A stretch of 64,000 bases of DNA from Brasenia schreberi (GCA_036023115.1 JAYKKT010000080.1:12777001-12841000), one strand, 5' to 3'. Positions 1 to 11,400 are shown, counted from the first letter of the stretch. Translations and numbers: made by a program. The notes: generated by a model from the letters alone, not told the origin.

Positions 1-1877
1 CTCAATCAGATTTGGATACTAGAAGTCCGATGACTTCGCCTACTCCACCAAAAAGTCCCTTTGCTTCAATTTCTAGTTTTTGTAGGAACAAATCATTGAC
101 AACGACTAAGCGAGATCCATTTATGTGGTCTTCTATGGTTAGCGTCCCTGGCAGAGTGTCTTTCTTTGCTTCCCCGTGTGAACTAGATATGCCATCTAGC
201 CATGGTGGTACTGTTCAACAGGATACAAGTAGAGTTCCACCTGTTGCTAATACTGTTTCAATGGATCCCGATAACAATGTATCTGTGATCACTGACACCT
301 TTTGCTCTGAGCTTCTTGAAGAAGGCATTCTGGGAAGTAAGTTGCATTCACCAAAGACAAAGACAAATGAATTGAGGGGGTTTGCAGGCATGTGTGGCTC
401 CACACCTTCTTCTAATGCTCCTAGCAAAGCATCTGGTGGTATTCGTCAGCAGGATACCACAGAATTTGTTGGTGATGGCGGTTCAGCACATGAGAATGGG
501 CTTGTCTTACTTGATGGTTTTCCTTCCAGAGGACTTGAAGAAGGCATTTCCAGAACTGGTTCACATTCATTCAGCATGCAGGGAGACTGTACAACCAGTT
601 CAGCAGATCAATCACAAGAAAAGAATGTCATTTCTGAGATTTCTAACGGACAGCCTACCAGGGATTCACAGTCACAAGTTCTAGTGGATGACAATGTCGT
701 AAAGGATTCCTCAGACCATCAGGCAACTGATCAAAGGGCAGATGAATATTCAGATCCACGAAATTCAGTAAGAGCACAGTCAGCTACTGGGGATACTCAG
801 TTTCATACACTGGATGAGTGTAACGCTAGGAATGATAATCACTGCCCGGAGATGCCTACAGATGGCTCAAGTTTTTCAGCCTCCGGAGTTTCAGGTAAAG
901 TCTCAAATGGATCTGTGAAGGATGTGGATAGGCAGAGTGGTGCAATCAAGGGCAGGGTACAAGACAAAGTAAGCAAAACTATTGCAGTGGATGACAATGT
1001 CGTAAAGGATTCCTCAGACCATCAAGCAACTGATCAAAGGGCCGATGAATATTCAGATCCACAAAATTCAGTAAGAGCACAGTCAGGTACTGGGGATACT
1101 CAGTTTCATACACTGGATGAGTGTAACGCTAGGAATGATAATCACTGCCTGGAGATGCCTACAGATGGCTCAAGTTTTTCAGCCTCCAGGGTTTCAGGTA
1201 AAGTCTCAAATGGATCTGTGAAGGATGTGGATACACAGAGTGGTGCAATCAAGGGCAGGGTACAAGACAAAGTAAGCAAAACTATTGCAGTGGATGACAA
1301 TGTCGTAAAGGATTCCTTAGACCGTCAGGCAACTGATCAAAGGGCAGATGAATATTCAGATCCACGAAATTCAGTAAGATTGCAGTCAGCTACCGGGGAT
1401 ACTCAGTTTCATACACTGGATGAGTGTAGCGCTAGGAATGATAATCACTGCCTGGAAGTGCCTACAGATGGCTCAAGTTTTTCAGCCTCCGGGGTTTCAG
1501 GTAAAGTCTCAAATGGATCCGTGAAGGATGTGGATAGTCAGAGTGGTGCAATCAAGGGCAGGGTACAAGACAATGTAAGCAAAACTATTGCAGTGGATGA
1601 CAATGTTGTAAAGGATTCCTTAGACCATCAGGCAACTGATCAAAGGGCAGATGAATATTCAGATCCACGAAATTCAGTAAGATTGCAGTCTGCTACTGGG
1701 GATACTCAGTTTCATTCACTGGATGAGTGTAACTCTAGGAATGATAATCACTGCCTGGAGATGCCTACAGATGGCTCAAGTTTTTCAGCCTCCGGGGTTT
1801 CAGGTAAAGTCTCAAATGGATCTGTGAAGGATGTGGATAGTCAGAGTGGTGCAAACAAGAGCAGGGTACAAGACAAT
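1..1877 (+). CDS. CENPC: CENP-C exon (first visible, partial) with tandem repeats
   Basis: Open frame from base 3 to the donor AAT|GTAAGC at 1877/1878. It encodes a Ser/Asp-rich, low-complexity region with no known fold, typical of the poorly conserved middle of CENP-C. The open frame runs on past the donor to 1931, but those extra residues are intronic: splicing at 1877 joins RVQDN to VQATVNP in phase 0. The last 1.2 kb are four tandem units. More than one original exon may be fused here. Confidence 0.85.
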
Positions 1878-2507
1878 GTAAGCAAAACTATTGTCTTGAC
1901 GATTACGACTGTTCTGGCCTTTGTTTGTTGAAATGCTCATTTATCTTGGTTTTTGACTTAGGTTCAAGCAACAGTAAATCCAGCAGCAGGAATGCAGGAA
2001 GTTTTGGTTGGTGATAGTGGTGATGCCATCACAAATGTTCTTCGTTCTGGTAGTCAGCAGATATCTGGTAAAGTTTTTTCTTCTGACATCAACATATTTA
2101 CATTTTATTTTGTAAGTTGTGGAATGCTGATTTGTATGGTCACAAAAGCAAAATGTAAAACAAGAAAACCACCAAGAAACAAATATAATGTGTTGGAAAG
2201 AACCTCTGACTGCTTAATACTTGTCATCATGCTGCAAGGACCTGGTTGATCCCAAGTTGCATATGATATCTTTCTTCTAGTCATCATCCATTCTTTTCAT
2301 GTCTAGATCATTTCTTTTTTGCATAAGGAGTATCATGGAACTTTCCTTTATTTCTTTTCAGAATTAGGATGTAGTTTCCTGTGCATTTCTAACTGGAAGT
2401 GAACCTGTGGATGTAATACTCCAACCATAAACATCATGCAAAGTCTATATTGCAGTAAAACGAAAATGGAAATGGGATCCGAACATGGGAAGCGACAAAT
2501 CTCAAAA

Positions 2508-2575
<68 letters not shown>

Positions 2576-5500
2576 GTAAAGAAAATAATATCTGGTGCAA
2601 AATATATAGAAGTATAATTTTTAGGAAAATATATATAATGTATAAGTATATATATAAAAAATACTATATATAAATATGTACTTGTAAAAAAATAAAAAAC
2701 AATTACGTAACAAGAAATTAGATGAAAGCTGCAGCTATTGGGATTCGAAGAAGGCGCCTAGCACATGATAGGCTCCATGCCCAACCACTCCGGCTAAGAG
2801 CCTTTTATGATATGTGGTAGGTAATAATTTATATAAACATCTAAAGTGAAGCCAAAACATTTCTGTGGTGAATCCGGTCTCGGAAACGTCTCCCGTTCAA
2901 CCTTGTGCAGAGTGTATTTTCTTGGGCATCTTGTGAATTATTTTACGTTTCCATGGGCAGATACAAGAGGAAAATGTAGGCTTTCTACTCCTAGATTATG
3001 CAGGTTATATCTGGTTAGGGAATTACTGAACAAGTCTTTCTTACAAGTTTCTTTGATTAGGAGTTACTGCCCTAGTGGTCAAATTCTTAAAAGATATAAG
3101 AGGCATTATTATGATATTGGTATTAACTCAAACATATTGTGTTCTTGCAGTATACCAAATGTATTTGAATATAACATAATGTAACTATAAATACTGTCAA
3201 ATTATATGTAGATGTTAACATGATGTTCCTTCACAGTTAGAGAGAGAAGAGGGTCGTTCTTGCAGTATGTTCTAATTCTTGGGTTTCTGTACCAGTTTCA
3301 TGCAGTATCAAACCCATGGTTGCTGGTTTGGTTTTGTACGTTCACACCACTCTTTTTTCAAATCTTGTCCTTTCTTATTGCCCGTTTCAGCTCACACTGT
3401 CATTTTTGATATATTGTTGCCATAGCAAGTCTTGTGTTTGCACGCACACTGATTTTACCACTGTACCTATCTGTTTCCATGCAGTTTTTGTTTCCATTTT
3501 TTCCTATGTTTGCTAATGCTTCCCTTGTGTGCCATATGCTTTTTCACTAGACCTTGAGTTTGACCTGACAAGGAAAAGCAAAATTACTGAGAGATATCCA
3601 TTTTATTCATGAATCTCATGATTCATAAGCTAGTAATCCAGCCCACTTTATATAAACAATTATCCCATCTAACATAAGCTAATATATGCAAGTGTTTCAA
3701 TAATTTCAATAATGTGTAATCTCAAGAATTGTAAAGTATGTCAGAAATAGGATATTCTGCAGTTATAATAAGGATTTCAAACTGCAGTTGAACTCTAGGA
3801 AATGGGGCTCTTGAACTCATTTTATTGCTTACTTGAGTATGGATTTGAGTTAGTAACCAACAACAACAACTGGGCCTTTTCCCATACTAGATGGGTCGGC
3901 TACATGGATTCTTTGTTTCCACCGAACCCTATCATAATTTGAAGAATTCATGGTAGATAAGTCCGACAAAGTTTTACGCCGACTGTCGGAAGCCTAACAC
4001 AACCCTCCTTTATCCAGGCTTGGGACTGGCCATGCAAGGGTAATCCCTTACATGGATGGAGTTATTTGAGTTAGTAACCAATCTTATTTAAGTAATCTCT
4101 TTTCCCATGATCGTCTAATATTACTTACGATTCCCTTTCTTTTAATCGTCAATGTTGTTTGAGTAATCTCTTCCCTATGACCAGCTGCGGAAGAGATAAT
4201 GCTTTGCTTTTTTTCCTGCTTTGTATGTCAAGGTAGTTTTTTATCATCGTTGTTGCCATTAAACACTCAAATTGTTTAACTAGTTTGGCGGGTTCTTTTG
4301 CTTTTCTTTTTCTTAATTCATTACTGTACAGATATTTTATCAACAATATTCTAGGGGAATTTGGTGCAAACAGCTTCCATAACTTTCTTTTCACAATACT
4401 ATGTTTTGATTCAAAATCTGTCCTGAATCTCTTTCATACTGCATTATCACTTCTTCATGTTGTGGCTTTTATTTGATTGAACAGGTGTAGAAAATGCTGT
4501 TGTTGAACGCAATCCTCAGATGGCAAGTAAGGTTGGTTCGGGTCCCTAGTATTGTTACTGCTGTCAATGATTTTGATCATAACTGACAAAGTACAACTTG
4601 ATTAACTAATAGTCTTAATGTTTATGAGGATCTTATGGTGACAAATTGTTTTCCTTTTCTTTTTGGTTATAACAAAGTAATTACTTGATAGATCAAACTT
4701 CACCAATGATTATGCTATGACAGGCACCATCTAAGGCCTTGGTACGGAAAAGATCCATGAAAGAGGCATCTGGTGGTAGAAAAAGCCTTATTGGTATGTT
4801 GATACATATTTCTATCTTATGCCGAATTCATATCTGCTATAGTTTGTGAAATTATGGTCAATTCATCTGTTATGTTATTTTTCTGTTTGCCTCTTAAAGT
4901 TTTCACCCTTCACTTATTTGGACCCAACAATTTGGGCTTTTCTAGGTGCCGGCACTGAATGGAATTCTGGGCTTAGACGAAGCACCAGAATTAGGTCTAG
5001 GCCTTTGGAGTATTGGAGGGGTGAGCGCTTTGTGTATGGTCGTATACACAACAGTAAGTTTATCATTGGTTCTCTGATTTACATATTTTGCTGGTAGTGA
5101 TGGCACAACCATAAATTTATGATTGCTATGTGGGGCATGCCACTATCATTTGGTCTTTTAGTGGTGCAAGTTGCACCCACGCAATTGCCTGTTTTCCTAA
5201 CAAATCTAAGGTTGCTGGTTTAACCAAAGTTTATCTTTAGTTTCTACATGAACTGCAAGTCACTTTGTGAGACAACATATGCACGTAATGTGCTGCATTC
5301 AGGGAAATGGTGCCTATGTTTTATTCTTTCTAACTTGTGATAACATCCTATCTATTCAAGTGTTTTTGCCCGTTTGCACACGTTTCTCTGTGTGTGTGCA
5401 TGCATGCACAAAATGTACTCTTCTTGAAGTATGTGGACTAAAACTCTGCATTTTCCATGTCAGGCTTAGTGACTGTCATCGGAGTGAAATGTGCTTCTCC

Positions 5501-5594
5501 AGCACCCAACGACAAGGACCGGCCAGTGCTTAAAGTGAAATCATTTGTACCAGATGAATATTCACATCTGGTTGATCTAGCAGGTTCACACTGA
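1..5594 (+). CDS. CENPC: CENP-C, 3' part of gene (six exons, 5' end outside window)
   Basis: Centromere protein C binds CENP-A/CENH3 nucleosomes and builds the inner kinetochore. The model joins exons <1-1877, 1962-2067, 4485-4531, 4724-4793, 4946-5053 and 5464-5594; every junction is GT-AG and in phase. The exon at 4946-5053 encodes the diagnostic CENP-C motif ([18 protein letters not shown]), and the last exon encodes the conserved plant C-terminus ([11 protein letters not shown], then [17 protein letters not shown]) ending in TGA at 5592-5594. The upstream part (PKSPFAS...KRDPF) resembles the N-terminal part of plant CENP-C. The frame is open at base 3, so the gene continues to the left. 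An unusual fourfold 101-residue repeat lies at the end of the first visible exon. Family assignment is very secure; the exon limits are my reading of splice sites without transcript support. Confidence 0.93.
684..1877 (+). repeat. Four in-frame 303-bp tandem units in CENP-C
   Basis: Units start at 684, 987, 1290 and 1593, exactly 303 bp (101 codons) apart. Each begins VDDNVVKDS and ends GRVQD(K/N)VSKTIA. Units 1 and 2 differ at about 5 of 101 residues and units 3 and 4 at about 7, so the expansion is recent or homogenised. The last unit ends at the true exon end. Each internal junction still contains GTAAGC followed by TTGCAG. Confidence 0.95.
1962..2067 (+). CDS. CENPC: CENP-C exon
   Basis: Acceptor CTTAG at 1957-1961, donor ATCTG|GTAAAG. 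Frame GTT CAA GCA... gives [15 protein letters not shown]...QQIS and ends with one base (G) that completes a Gly codon with the next exon. The 84-bp intron 1878-1961 is normal plant size. Confidence 0.85.
2511..2574. repeat. (TA)32 microsatellite
   Basis: Uninterrupted TA dinucleotides for 64 bp in the CENP-C intron. Confidence 0.97.
2738..2812 (-). repeat. tRNA-like SINE fragment (class II tRNA related)
   Basis: The reverse complement reads TTAGCCGGAGTGGTTGGG (box A-like), then a long variable region and CTTCGAATCCC (box B-like). This resembles a Leu/Ser-type tRNA but with no convincing acceptor stem, so I call it a degenerate tRNA-derived repeat and not a gene. Confidence 0.4.
3843..4081 (-). 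mobile_element. RTE LINE remnant with inverted 5' segment and 18-bp TSD (copy F)
   Basis: Flanked by the perfect direct repeat ATTTGAGTTAGTAACCAA at 3843-3860 and 4064-4081. The insert 3861-4063 starts with CAACAACAAC and the reverse complement of the RTE 3' end (compare 50340-50427). From about 3960 it switches to plus-strand sequence matching the RTE 5' leader at 47440-47530 (GACTGTCGGAAGCC, AACACAACCCTCC, CTTGGGACTGG, ATGCAAGGG). The layout is a 3' end followed by an inverted 5' end, as expected from twin priming. Confidence 0.8.
4485..4531 (+). CDS. CENPC: CENP-C exon (47 bp)
   Basis: Acceptor AACAG at 4480-4484, donor AAG|GTTGGT. It reads (G)GT GTA GAA... encoding [15 protein letters not shown]. 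The earlier GTAAGG donor at 4528 would put a stop in the next exon, so the later donor is preferred. Confidence 0.75.
4724..4793 (+). CDS. CENPC: CENP-C exon (70 bp)
   Basis: Acceptor GACAG, donor ATTG|GTATGT. Encodes the basic segment [20 protein letters not shown] directly before the CENP-C motif exon. Confidence 0.85.
4946..5053 (+). CDS. CENPC: CENP-C exon with CENP-C motif
   Basis: Acceptor TCTAG at 4941-4945, donor ACA|GTAAGT. Encodes [17 protein letters not shown], then [19 protein letters not shown]. The Arg anchor and the YW pair are the residues that contact the H2A/H2B acidic patch and the CENP-A C-terminus in the family. Confidence 0.95.
5464..5594 (+). CDS. CENPC: CENP-C last exon
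   Basis: Acceptor GTCAG at 5459-5463; A|GC completes a Ser codon. Encodes the conserved terminal segment [12 protein letters not shown]...[10 protein letters not shown]...VDLAGSH, stop TGA at 5592-5594. No cupin domain follows, as is normal for plant CENP-C. Confidence 0.93.
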
Positions 5595-6050
5595 TTCTCC
5601 CATTCTCTGTATCCTGTGGAGCTAGAGTCACTCCAACAATGTCAATTGCAAAGTAACTCCATGAATCTGTGCTACTTTGCCATCAAAATGCCACTTTGTT
5701 GGGTTTATGTTATATTCTAGCCAACTACAGCGGCTTTTTGCGCAACTAGGTTGATCCATGCTCCACCATTTACTCCATTCATTTCCATATTGATCACGAA
5801 ACAGCATGGGCTGCATTCACCCTCTTCAATTCCCAATGATCTTGACCTATCACTTGTTTCAAAAAGATCGATATGTAACGAACTTGCATGGCTTTTTTAG
5901 GTCCATTCCTGCCATTTCGCTCATGGCAAGACCAAATCTTTTCCTTTCTTGTCTTGTTAATTTGTTCTTCTATATTCTTCTGGTTTCCACATCCCATAGA
6001 AACAATTTGCTTGCCCTTATTAAAATCATGTAAGATTTTGAGAAAGTAGC
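5595..6050. other. CENP-C 3' flank / presumed 3' UTR
   Basis: About 450 bp between the CENP-C stop and the LTR at 6051. No conserved coding sequence or clear polyadenylation motif was picked out. Confidence 0.5.
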
Positions 6051-6363
6051 TGTAATGAACCAAGCCTTCAATCACCGGTGACTACCACAGTCCACCAATA
6101 CTCAATTGTGCAATACAATCCATACAAAGTATGAAACACTTGGTGTGCAGGAGAGAGTGAAAGAAAGAAGAAAAATGGTATTAATTTCAAGCACTAAGGG
6201 TTACAATACAAGGTGATATGATATGCAACCTCTTTTATAGGGTTCAATTACATAGCAAGATGGAAGCATGGCTGCCAACGATTAGTTGATTAGCTGTTGG
6301 CACAATGTTGCCCAAATACTTGAACAACCCTTATGGGCTTGAATTTAGAGAAGATACAAAATG

Positions 6364-6404
<41 letters not shown>

Positions 6405-6413
6405 CATTTAACA
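6051..6413 (-). repeat. Copia 1 3' LTR with internal (TA)n
   Basis: On the minus strand it begins TGTTAAATG directly after the purine-rich tract AAAGTTTGAGA and ends GGTTCATTACA. A (TA)n tract (about 6366-6401) lies just inside the U3 start. The boundaries rest on TG...CA ends only. Confidence 0.65.
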
Positions 6414-6765
6414 TCTCAAACTTTATAGTGTTAATATAGAAAGTTTGTCAAGTAAAAAGTAGAATCGTAGTGTAGCAAGAGACTTTGTAAACATATCTAC
6501 AAGTTAGATGTTTTGAAACGATGTATTGAAGATTAAGGTATCCTTGCATATATTCTTCGCGAATATAATAACAATCCATTTCGATGAACTTGGTCTATTA
6601 ATGAAAAGTATTGTTTGCTATCTTATTGTTACAAAACATCAAGGGAGTTGAATCAATGTTACATCTAAATTGGTGAGCGGCTTCTTAGCCAAACTAGCTC
6701 AATAGTGGTGTAGGCCATAGCACTCTACTCCTCTTAAGTAGAGGAGAGAGACTTTCTATTGCTTC

Positions 6766-8575
6766 TTACATTTTATACATTTTCATGATATGAATATGTC
6801 TCAAAAATATACAATATCTAGTGGTGGAGTGTTTGTCATTAATATTACCACTCCAATCCATATCAATATAAGTAGTTACATTATGTAAAGAGAAAGAGGA
6901 TAAAAAAACTCTCTTATTTGTAGTATTTGTGAGATATCTCATTATCCTCATGGCAACACTCATGTATTGTAGTGGATTCATGTCGAAATTGATTAACAAT
7001 GTGGGCGTTATATGCAATATCTGAATGAGTGATATGAGGTAGGTCAATGTATCGATCATTTGTTTGTATGATGTGGGATCTTTCATTAGTTCTCCATCTA
7101 TAAGTCGCAACTTTGGTTGAGAATGTCTAATGTTTAAACAACTTCGCTATATGTTATCCCTGACCTAATAATGAAAATGTATGTATACATTTTGTTTGAG
7201 GCAAAAAATATCTCTCATTTCATGCCACCTTAATTTTCAAGAAGTATCTCATTTGTCCAAGATCCTTTGTTTCAAAGGTCTTGTTGGGAGCTTGTTTGAT
7301 ATGTTGTATCTTGACTTCATCATTTCTTGTGATTATCATGTCATCTACATAGTGCATTAGTATAACTATACTTGCAACAAATTTTCTTACAAATATAGCA
7401 GTGTTAAAGTAGCAAAATCATTCTGGAACATACAAGTACTAAACTTGTCAAACCATATCTTAAGAGTTTGCTTAAGACCATACAAGGCTTTCTTTAGGCA
7501 AAAAAATATGATCATGGGATAAGGAGATTCTAAGAGGAGGTTTCATATCAACTTTCTTTCTCAAGCATCTATTCAATAAGGCATTTTTTACATCCATTCG
7601 AAAGATATCTCAACTACAAATAACATATTTGGTAATGAGAGTCCTAATTGTGGTCATTCTGGTTATTAGTGAAAAAGTTTTCTCATAGTTTATTCAATGT
7701 TCTTGTGAAAAACCTTTTGCAACTAGTCGAGTTTTATACCTTTTTATAGTTTCATCATTCTTGGTCTTAACTTTGTATACTCACCTGATTCTTATTGTTT
7801 TCTTGTCCTTAAGTCTTTCAACCACATCTTAGCTTTGGTCTTTTTCTAGAGTATCAAACACCCCTCTTATAACATTAACCCATCCTTGATAATTAACGAA
7901 TTTTTTGAAAGATCTAGGTTTGCTAATTGATGCAATACCAGTCACAAGAGTCTTATGTTGAGGAGAAAAGGTTTCATAAGATACAAACCTAGTAGGTGGT
8001 CTTATTTCTCTACTAGAATGCCTTAGGTTAACGGATTCGGTTACTCTTCCAACATAATACCTTTCAAATAGGGTCACAATGTCTCTTGAATGCATGTGTT
8101 GATCTTCTTCATTTTCATGCTATGTATTGTCTTCTTGATTTTCATCATTTCTAAGAACATCAATCAATAAGAAGAATCAAAATCAAAGGGAGAAGCTCAG
8201 CGAGATTGTTTTGAAAATAAAACTCATTTTCAACAAATCTAACGTCTTTAGATATATATAATTTATCATTTTTAAGATCATAATGTCTATATTCTTTTTT
8301 GTCAATATCATATATGATAAAAGCACATTCAAATGCTCTAAGCGATAATTTATCATTCTTATCCATAAAGAAAAACATCTTTAGATGAGAATAGTTGGAG
8401 AAATTTTTGAATAGTATTTCACTGGTAATACATTGTTTAAAATTATGGATGACATTCTATTTATTAAGTAAATAGACATCATCACGGCTTTAACCCATAG
8501 ATATTTGAGAAATCCACTAGACACTAATAGAGTTCTAGTGGTTTTCAAAATATGTTGATGTTTACGTTCAACCAA
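6766..8575 (-). pseudogene. Copia 1 pol remnant (integrase, RT, RNase H)
   Basis: Translated minus-strand blocks: 8575-8381 integrase core end (MVERKHQHILKTTRTLLVSS...VKAVMMSIYLINRM), 8378-8160 the post-integrase segment (MDKNDKLSLRAFECAF...KDVRFVE), 8095-7829 the linker before RT (REIRPPTRFVSYETFS), 7600-7300 RT with DVKNALL and YVDDM, and 7110-6766 RNase H. It is the same lineage as Copia 3 at 30-33 kb, whose post-integrase region reads almost identically (YTDKNDKLSPRSIECVF). No domain is intact. Confidence 0.85.
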
Positions 8576-10311
8576 ACCATTTTATTGTAGAGTTTTAGTA
8601 TAAGTTTTTAATGCAAAATACCGTTGTTTCTAAATAAGTTGTCAATTCTTTCGAGATAAATTCTCCTCCTAAATCAGATATAATTTTTTTTATTCAAACA
8701 TCAAATTGATTTTTAACAAGTGTATGAAAAATAAGGAATTTATTGAAAATTTCTTGCTTACTTTGTAGGAAGTAGTTCCTTGTAAGTCTCTAGAAGTCTT
8801 TAGTCAAGATAACATAATATAAGATGCCTCCTTTTGACATTACTTGTGTAGGACCTCAAATATTTGAATGCATAAGTTCAAAAGGTTCTTTTGTAACAAA
8901 GGTTTTATTTTTAAAATGTGTGTTTTATTTTTTGAAGAGTACAATCTTTACAAAAAAAAAGTCTTTAATTTTCTTAATATCTAGAGGTTTACTATTACAT
9001 AAGCATTCAAACAACATAGCCTCTTATGTCATAAAAGTATATCTTTTGACAAGTTAAAATTTGAAATTTCCAACCGGTCTATGACATATGATCTTTCTCT
9101 ATGGCTACATCCAATCAACTTTTTTCGAGAGGTGTTCATGTACAATGTAACCTTTAGATAAGAATGAAACAACGCATCTATTATCGGAAATTTGAGATAT
9201 CGAAAAGAGATTTACATTCAATTTTAAAACCAAGAAACTCTTGTTTTGAAAATAACCCCTTTTTTAAACTTTTAGTTTTGTTCTTTCGGTGGTAAAGACG
9301 TGAGAAAATTATTTCTTATGTAATTGTTCAAAAGATTTTCTTTGCATGTCATGTGAAAGAAAGTACTAAAATATAATAGCCAAATAGTCAGACCTTGTGA
9401 AGAGTTCATGGAACTAAGCGATGCCGAAGATAGACTTTCTCTTTGAGTTGTTCTTCTAGTTGTTTTACCTTCTCTTATAATGCTTAAAATGTAGAGTTTT
9501 GACTCACTTGGTTCAATTCTTCATCAACTAGAGCAACTCTCTTCTTTAGTTTAAAACAATTTGGCTTGATGTGTTCGACTTTTTTATAATAGTGGCAAAT
9601 GACCTCTTTTCTTATAGTATTATTTTATTCACTCTTGAGGTGTGTTGATAAGGTTTCATATGTATCTCGGGCCTGGAAGTGGCAAGGACGAAGTCTTTGT
9701 TAATTTTTATTTTTACAAGTTTTGTTTCCGTCATAAGTGAATCCATAAGAATCTCATCCGATGTAAGAAAAGGTTTATGATGTAATAAAAAAGATCTTAC
9801 ACTTTCGAATTCTCATTTTGACCCTATCATAATTTGGTAGAAAAAATATTAATTTTGCTAGCAATGTCTTGTATCACAACAAGATGTATATTTTTTTATA
9901 GCTCTATAATTGATTTCGAGTATTGGAGAATTTACGAAAAAAATTATTTATTCTTTTATCTTCTTGTTTCGAAGAGGTTGTCTTTAAGAGTCATCCAATG
10001 TATAACATCATTTTGCACATGAATATTTTTTAAGTATTTTAATATTTCCTTAGCATTAATATAATTAGACAAACTATCTATAACATGGTCATTAACATTA
10101 TTCATAAAATCCATAGTACCACTCTCATATTACTCTTTTTGTTGTGATAAGAGATGGTTCTACCTTTGTACGACTCATATCCTCATAACTTCTTGTAGTA
10201 TAAGTAATTTTCCATCGTTTGGACTCATGTTTTGTAACTTGTATTGTTCAAACGAAAAGTAAATTTCTGGCCAATTCAATTTCGTAATTGTTTACCAATA
10301 GAATTCTTTTG

Positions 10312-10412
10312 TATTTTCCTTTTCCTTTATAGGCAAGCTAAATTTTCTAACATGAACTCCTGACCTTTTGTTAGAGCGCCAACCCCCAGCCATTGAGCCA
10401 TGCCCCTTAGGG
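10312..10412 (-). repeat. tRNA-derived SINE-like repeat
   Basis: The reverse complement contains GGGGCATGGCTCAATGGCTG (box A-like) and GGTCAGGAGTTCATGTT (box B-like) at tRNA-like spacing. It lies at the broken 5' end of Copia 1. Confidence 0.45.
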
Positions 10413-10499
10413 ACAGGATTCGTTTTTCTTACAGAATGAACACTATATTTGAAGCATCCATAAGTCCACATTGGATGCAACACCTATTCGGTTTATTTT

Positions 10500-11064
10500 T
10501 TTTATTTAAGATGATAATATAGTTTCCCAACAATTGCTAAATAAAGTAATCCCTGATCAGCTTGCTCAGTTATTGATTTTCTATTCATTGTTGTGTTATT
10601 TGCCAACTAGGAATTATTTCCATAATACATTTTAGTTGATTTTACTAGTTACATTTGTTTTTTAACAGATTAGATTTCTTTCATTTATAGAAAAATGATT
10701 TTAATGTTAAAAACGGGTATGGGCCGCTCTGTACCTGCCCAATTACCCAAGTGGATGTGTATGGGATTGGCGTTTTATTCACCTAGTGGTGGGTACAAAG
10801 TGCAAATATAAGGCTCTGGATATGTATTTACCTGTCCATGGGGCCTAGTTACACCTTCGATCGAATGATTGATAATCTTCATCATTTCACACACATGCAG
10901 AGAGAGAGAGAGAGAGCTTTGCGATGCTTATTGAATCTATCAACCTTGTTTTTAGGCTACGACAATACAAAGGGCAGCCAATTTTTTTTGCACTAAGCTG
11001 AGCCGTTTCATGGGAGCCTATGCGTCATTTTGATCAGTCGCATGTGGTATTCATATTAAAATCC
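10500..11064. other. Intergenic, no gene seen
   Basis: AT-rich sequence with a short (AG)n run at about 10899-10917. I see no coding or structural signal. Confidence 0.5.
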
Positions 11065-11212
11065 TTTTTTTTTTGTTGCAAGAGGAGTCCGAAGCCTAAC
11101 ACGCCCACACCCACGTATGCACCCTCAGGGAGTCGTACTCCCCACCAGCAGTAAGGGCACTACAACGTCCTGTCGTTGACCTAATGCTCTAGGTGCAAAT
11201 CCAAAAGTTTTT
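11065..11212 (-). repeat. SINE, minus strand, with poly(A) tail
   Basis: On the minus strand the element ends GTTAGGCTTCGGACTCC followed by TCTTGCAAC and a 10-A tail (T run at 11065-11074). This is the same 3' signature as the other SINEs in the window. Confidence 0.55.
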
Positions 11213-11305
11213 GTTTTCAACACTCGTCCTCCCAACTCATGATGTTGTTTATTGCTGTTGGATTCTTACCCATTTCGTACAATGTTTAAGCTGCCTTAAC
11301 TCATG

Positions 11306-11400
11306 ATAGCTCACGGAGTCAACTCACAGGTCGAAGGTCATGAGTTTGATAAAGGGACGTGCATTTGGCTTCAGCCTCCCACTGTAAACGAGGGTAAATG
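11306..11400 (+). repeat. SINE, tRNA-derived, plus strand
   Basis: Box A-like TAGCTCACGGAGTC and box B-like GGTCATGAGTTTGATA, then the 3' signature TTGGCTTCAGCCTCCCACTG-TAAAC. Its head is the same as the copy at 36922-37022. Confidence 0.6.

Larger units (their letters stand above)
2068..4484 (+). other. CENP-C intron of 2.4 kb
   Basis: Long intron between the 106-bp and 47-bp exons. It holds a (TA)n tract, a tRNA-like SINE fragment and an inverted LINE remnant with an 18-bp TSD, listed separately. No coding frame of interest was seen in the rest (2820-3840 and 4090-4480), which is AT-rich. Confidence 0.75.
6051..10290 (-). mobile_element. Old Copia retrotransposon, minus strand, 5' end truncated (Copia 1)
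   Basis: The order read on the minus strand is gag (about 10270-9200), integrase (8700-8160), RT (about 7700-7300), RNase H (7110-6766) and a 3' LTR (6413-6051). Recognisable motifs are integrase MVERKHQHI at 8575, RT YVDDM at 7351-7337, and RNase H SVAMRIMRYL. Many stops and frameshifts break every domain. No matching 5' LTR was found to the right. Confidence 0.85.

Noticed and set aside
684..1877. Centromeric satellite interpretation of the 303-bp repeats
   Set aside because: The units are in frame, coding, only four in number and bounded by the CENP-C exon.
1878..1931. Extension of the CENP-C open frame past the exon ([17 protein letters not shown])
   Set aside because: Splicing at the GTAAGC donor joins in phase to the next exon, so these codons are intronic.
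2738..2812. Functional tRNA gene on the minus strand
   Set aside because: A and B box-like words are present but no complementary acceptor stem or proper anticodon arm could be drawn.
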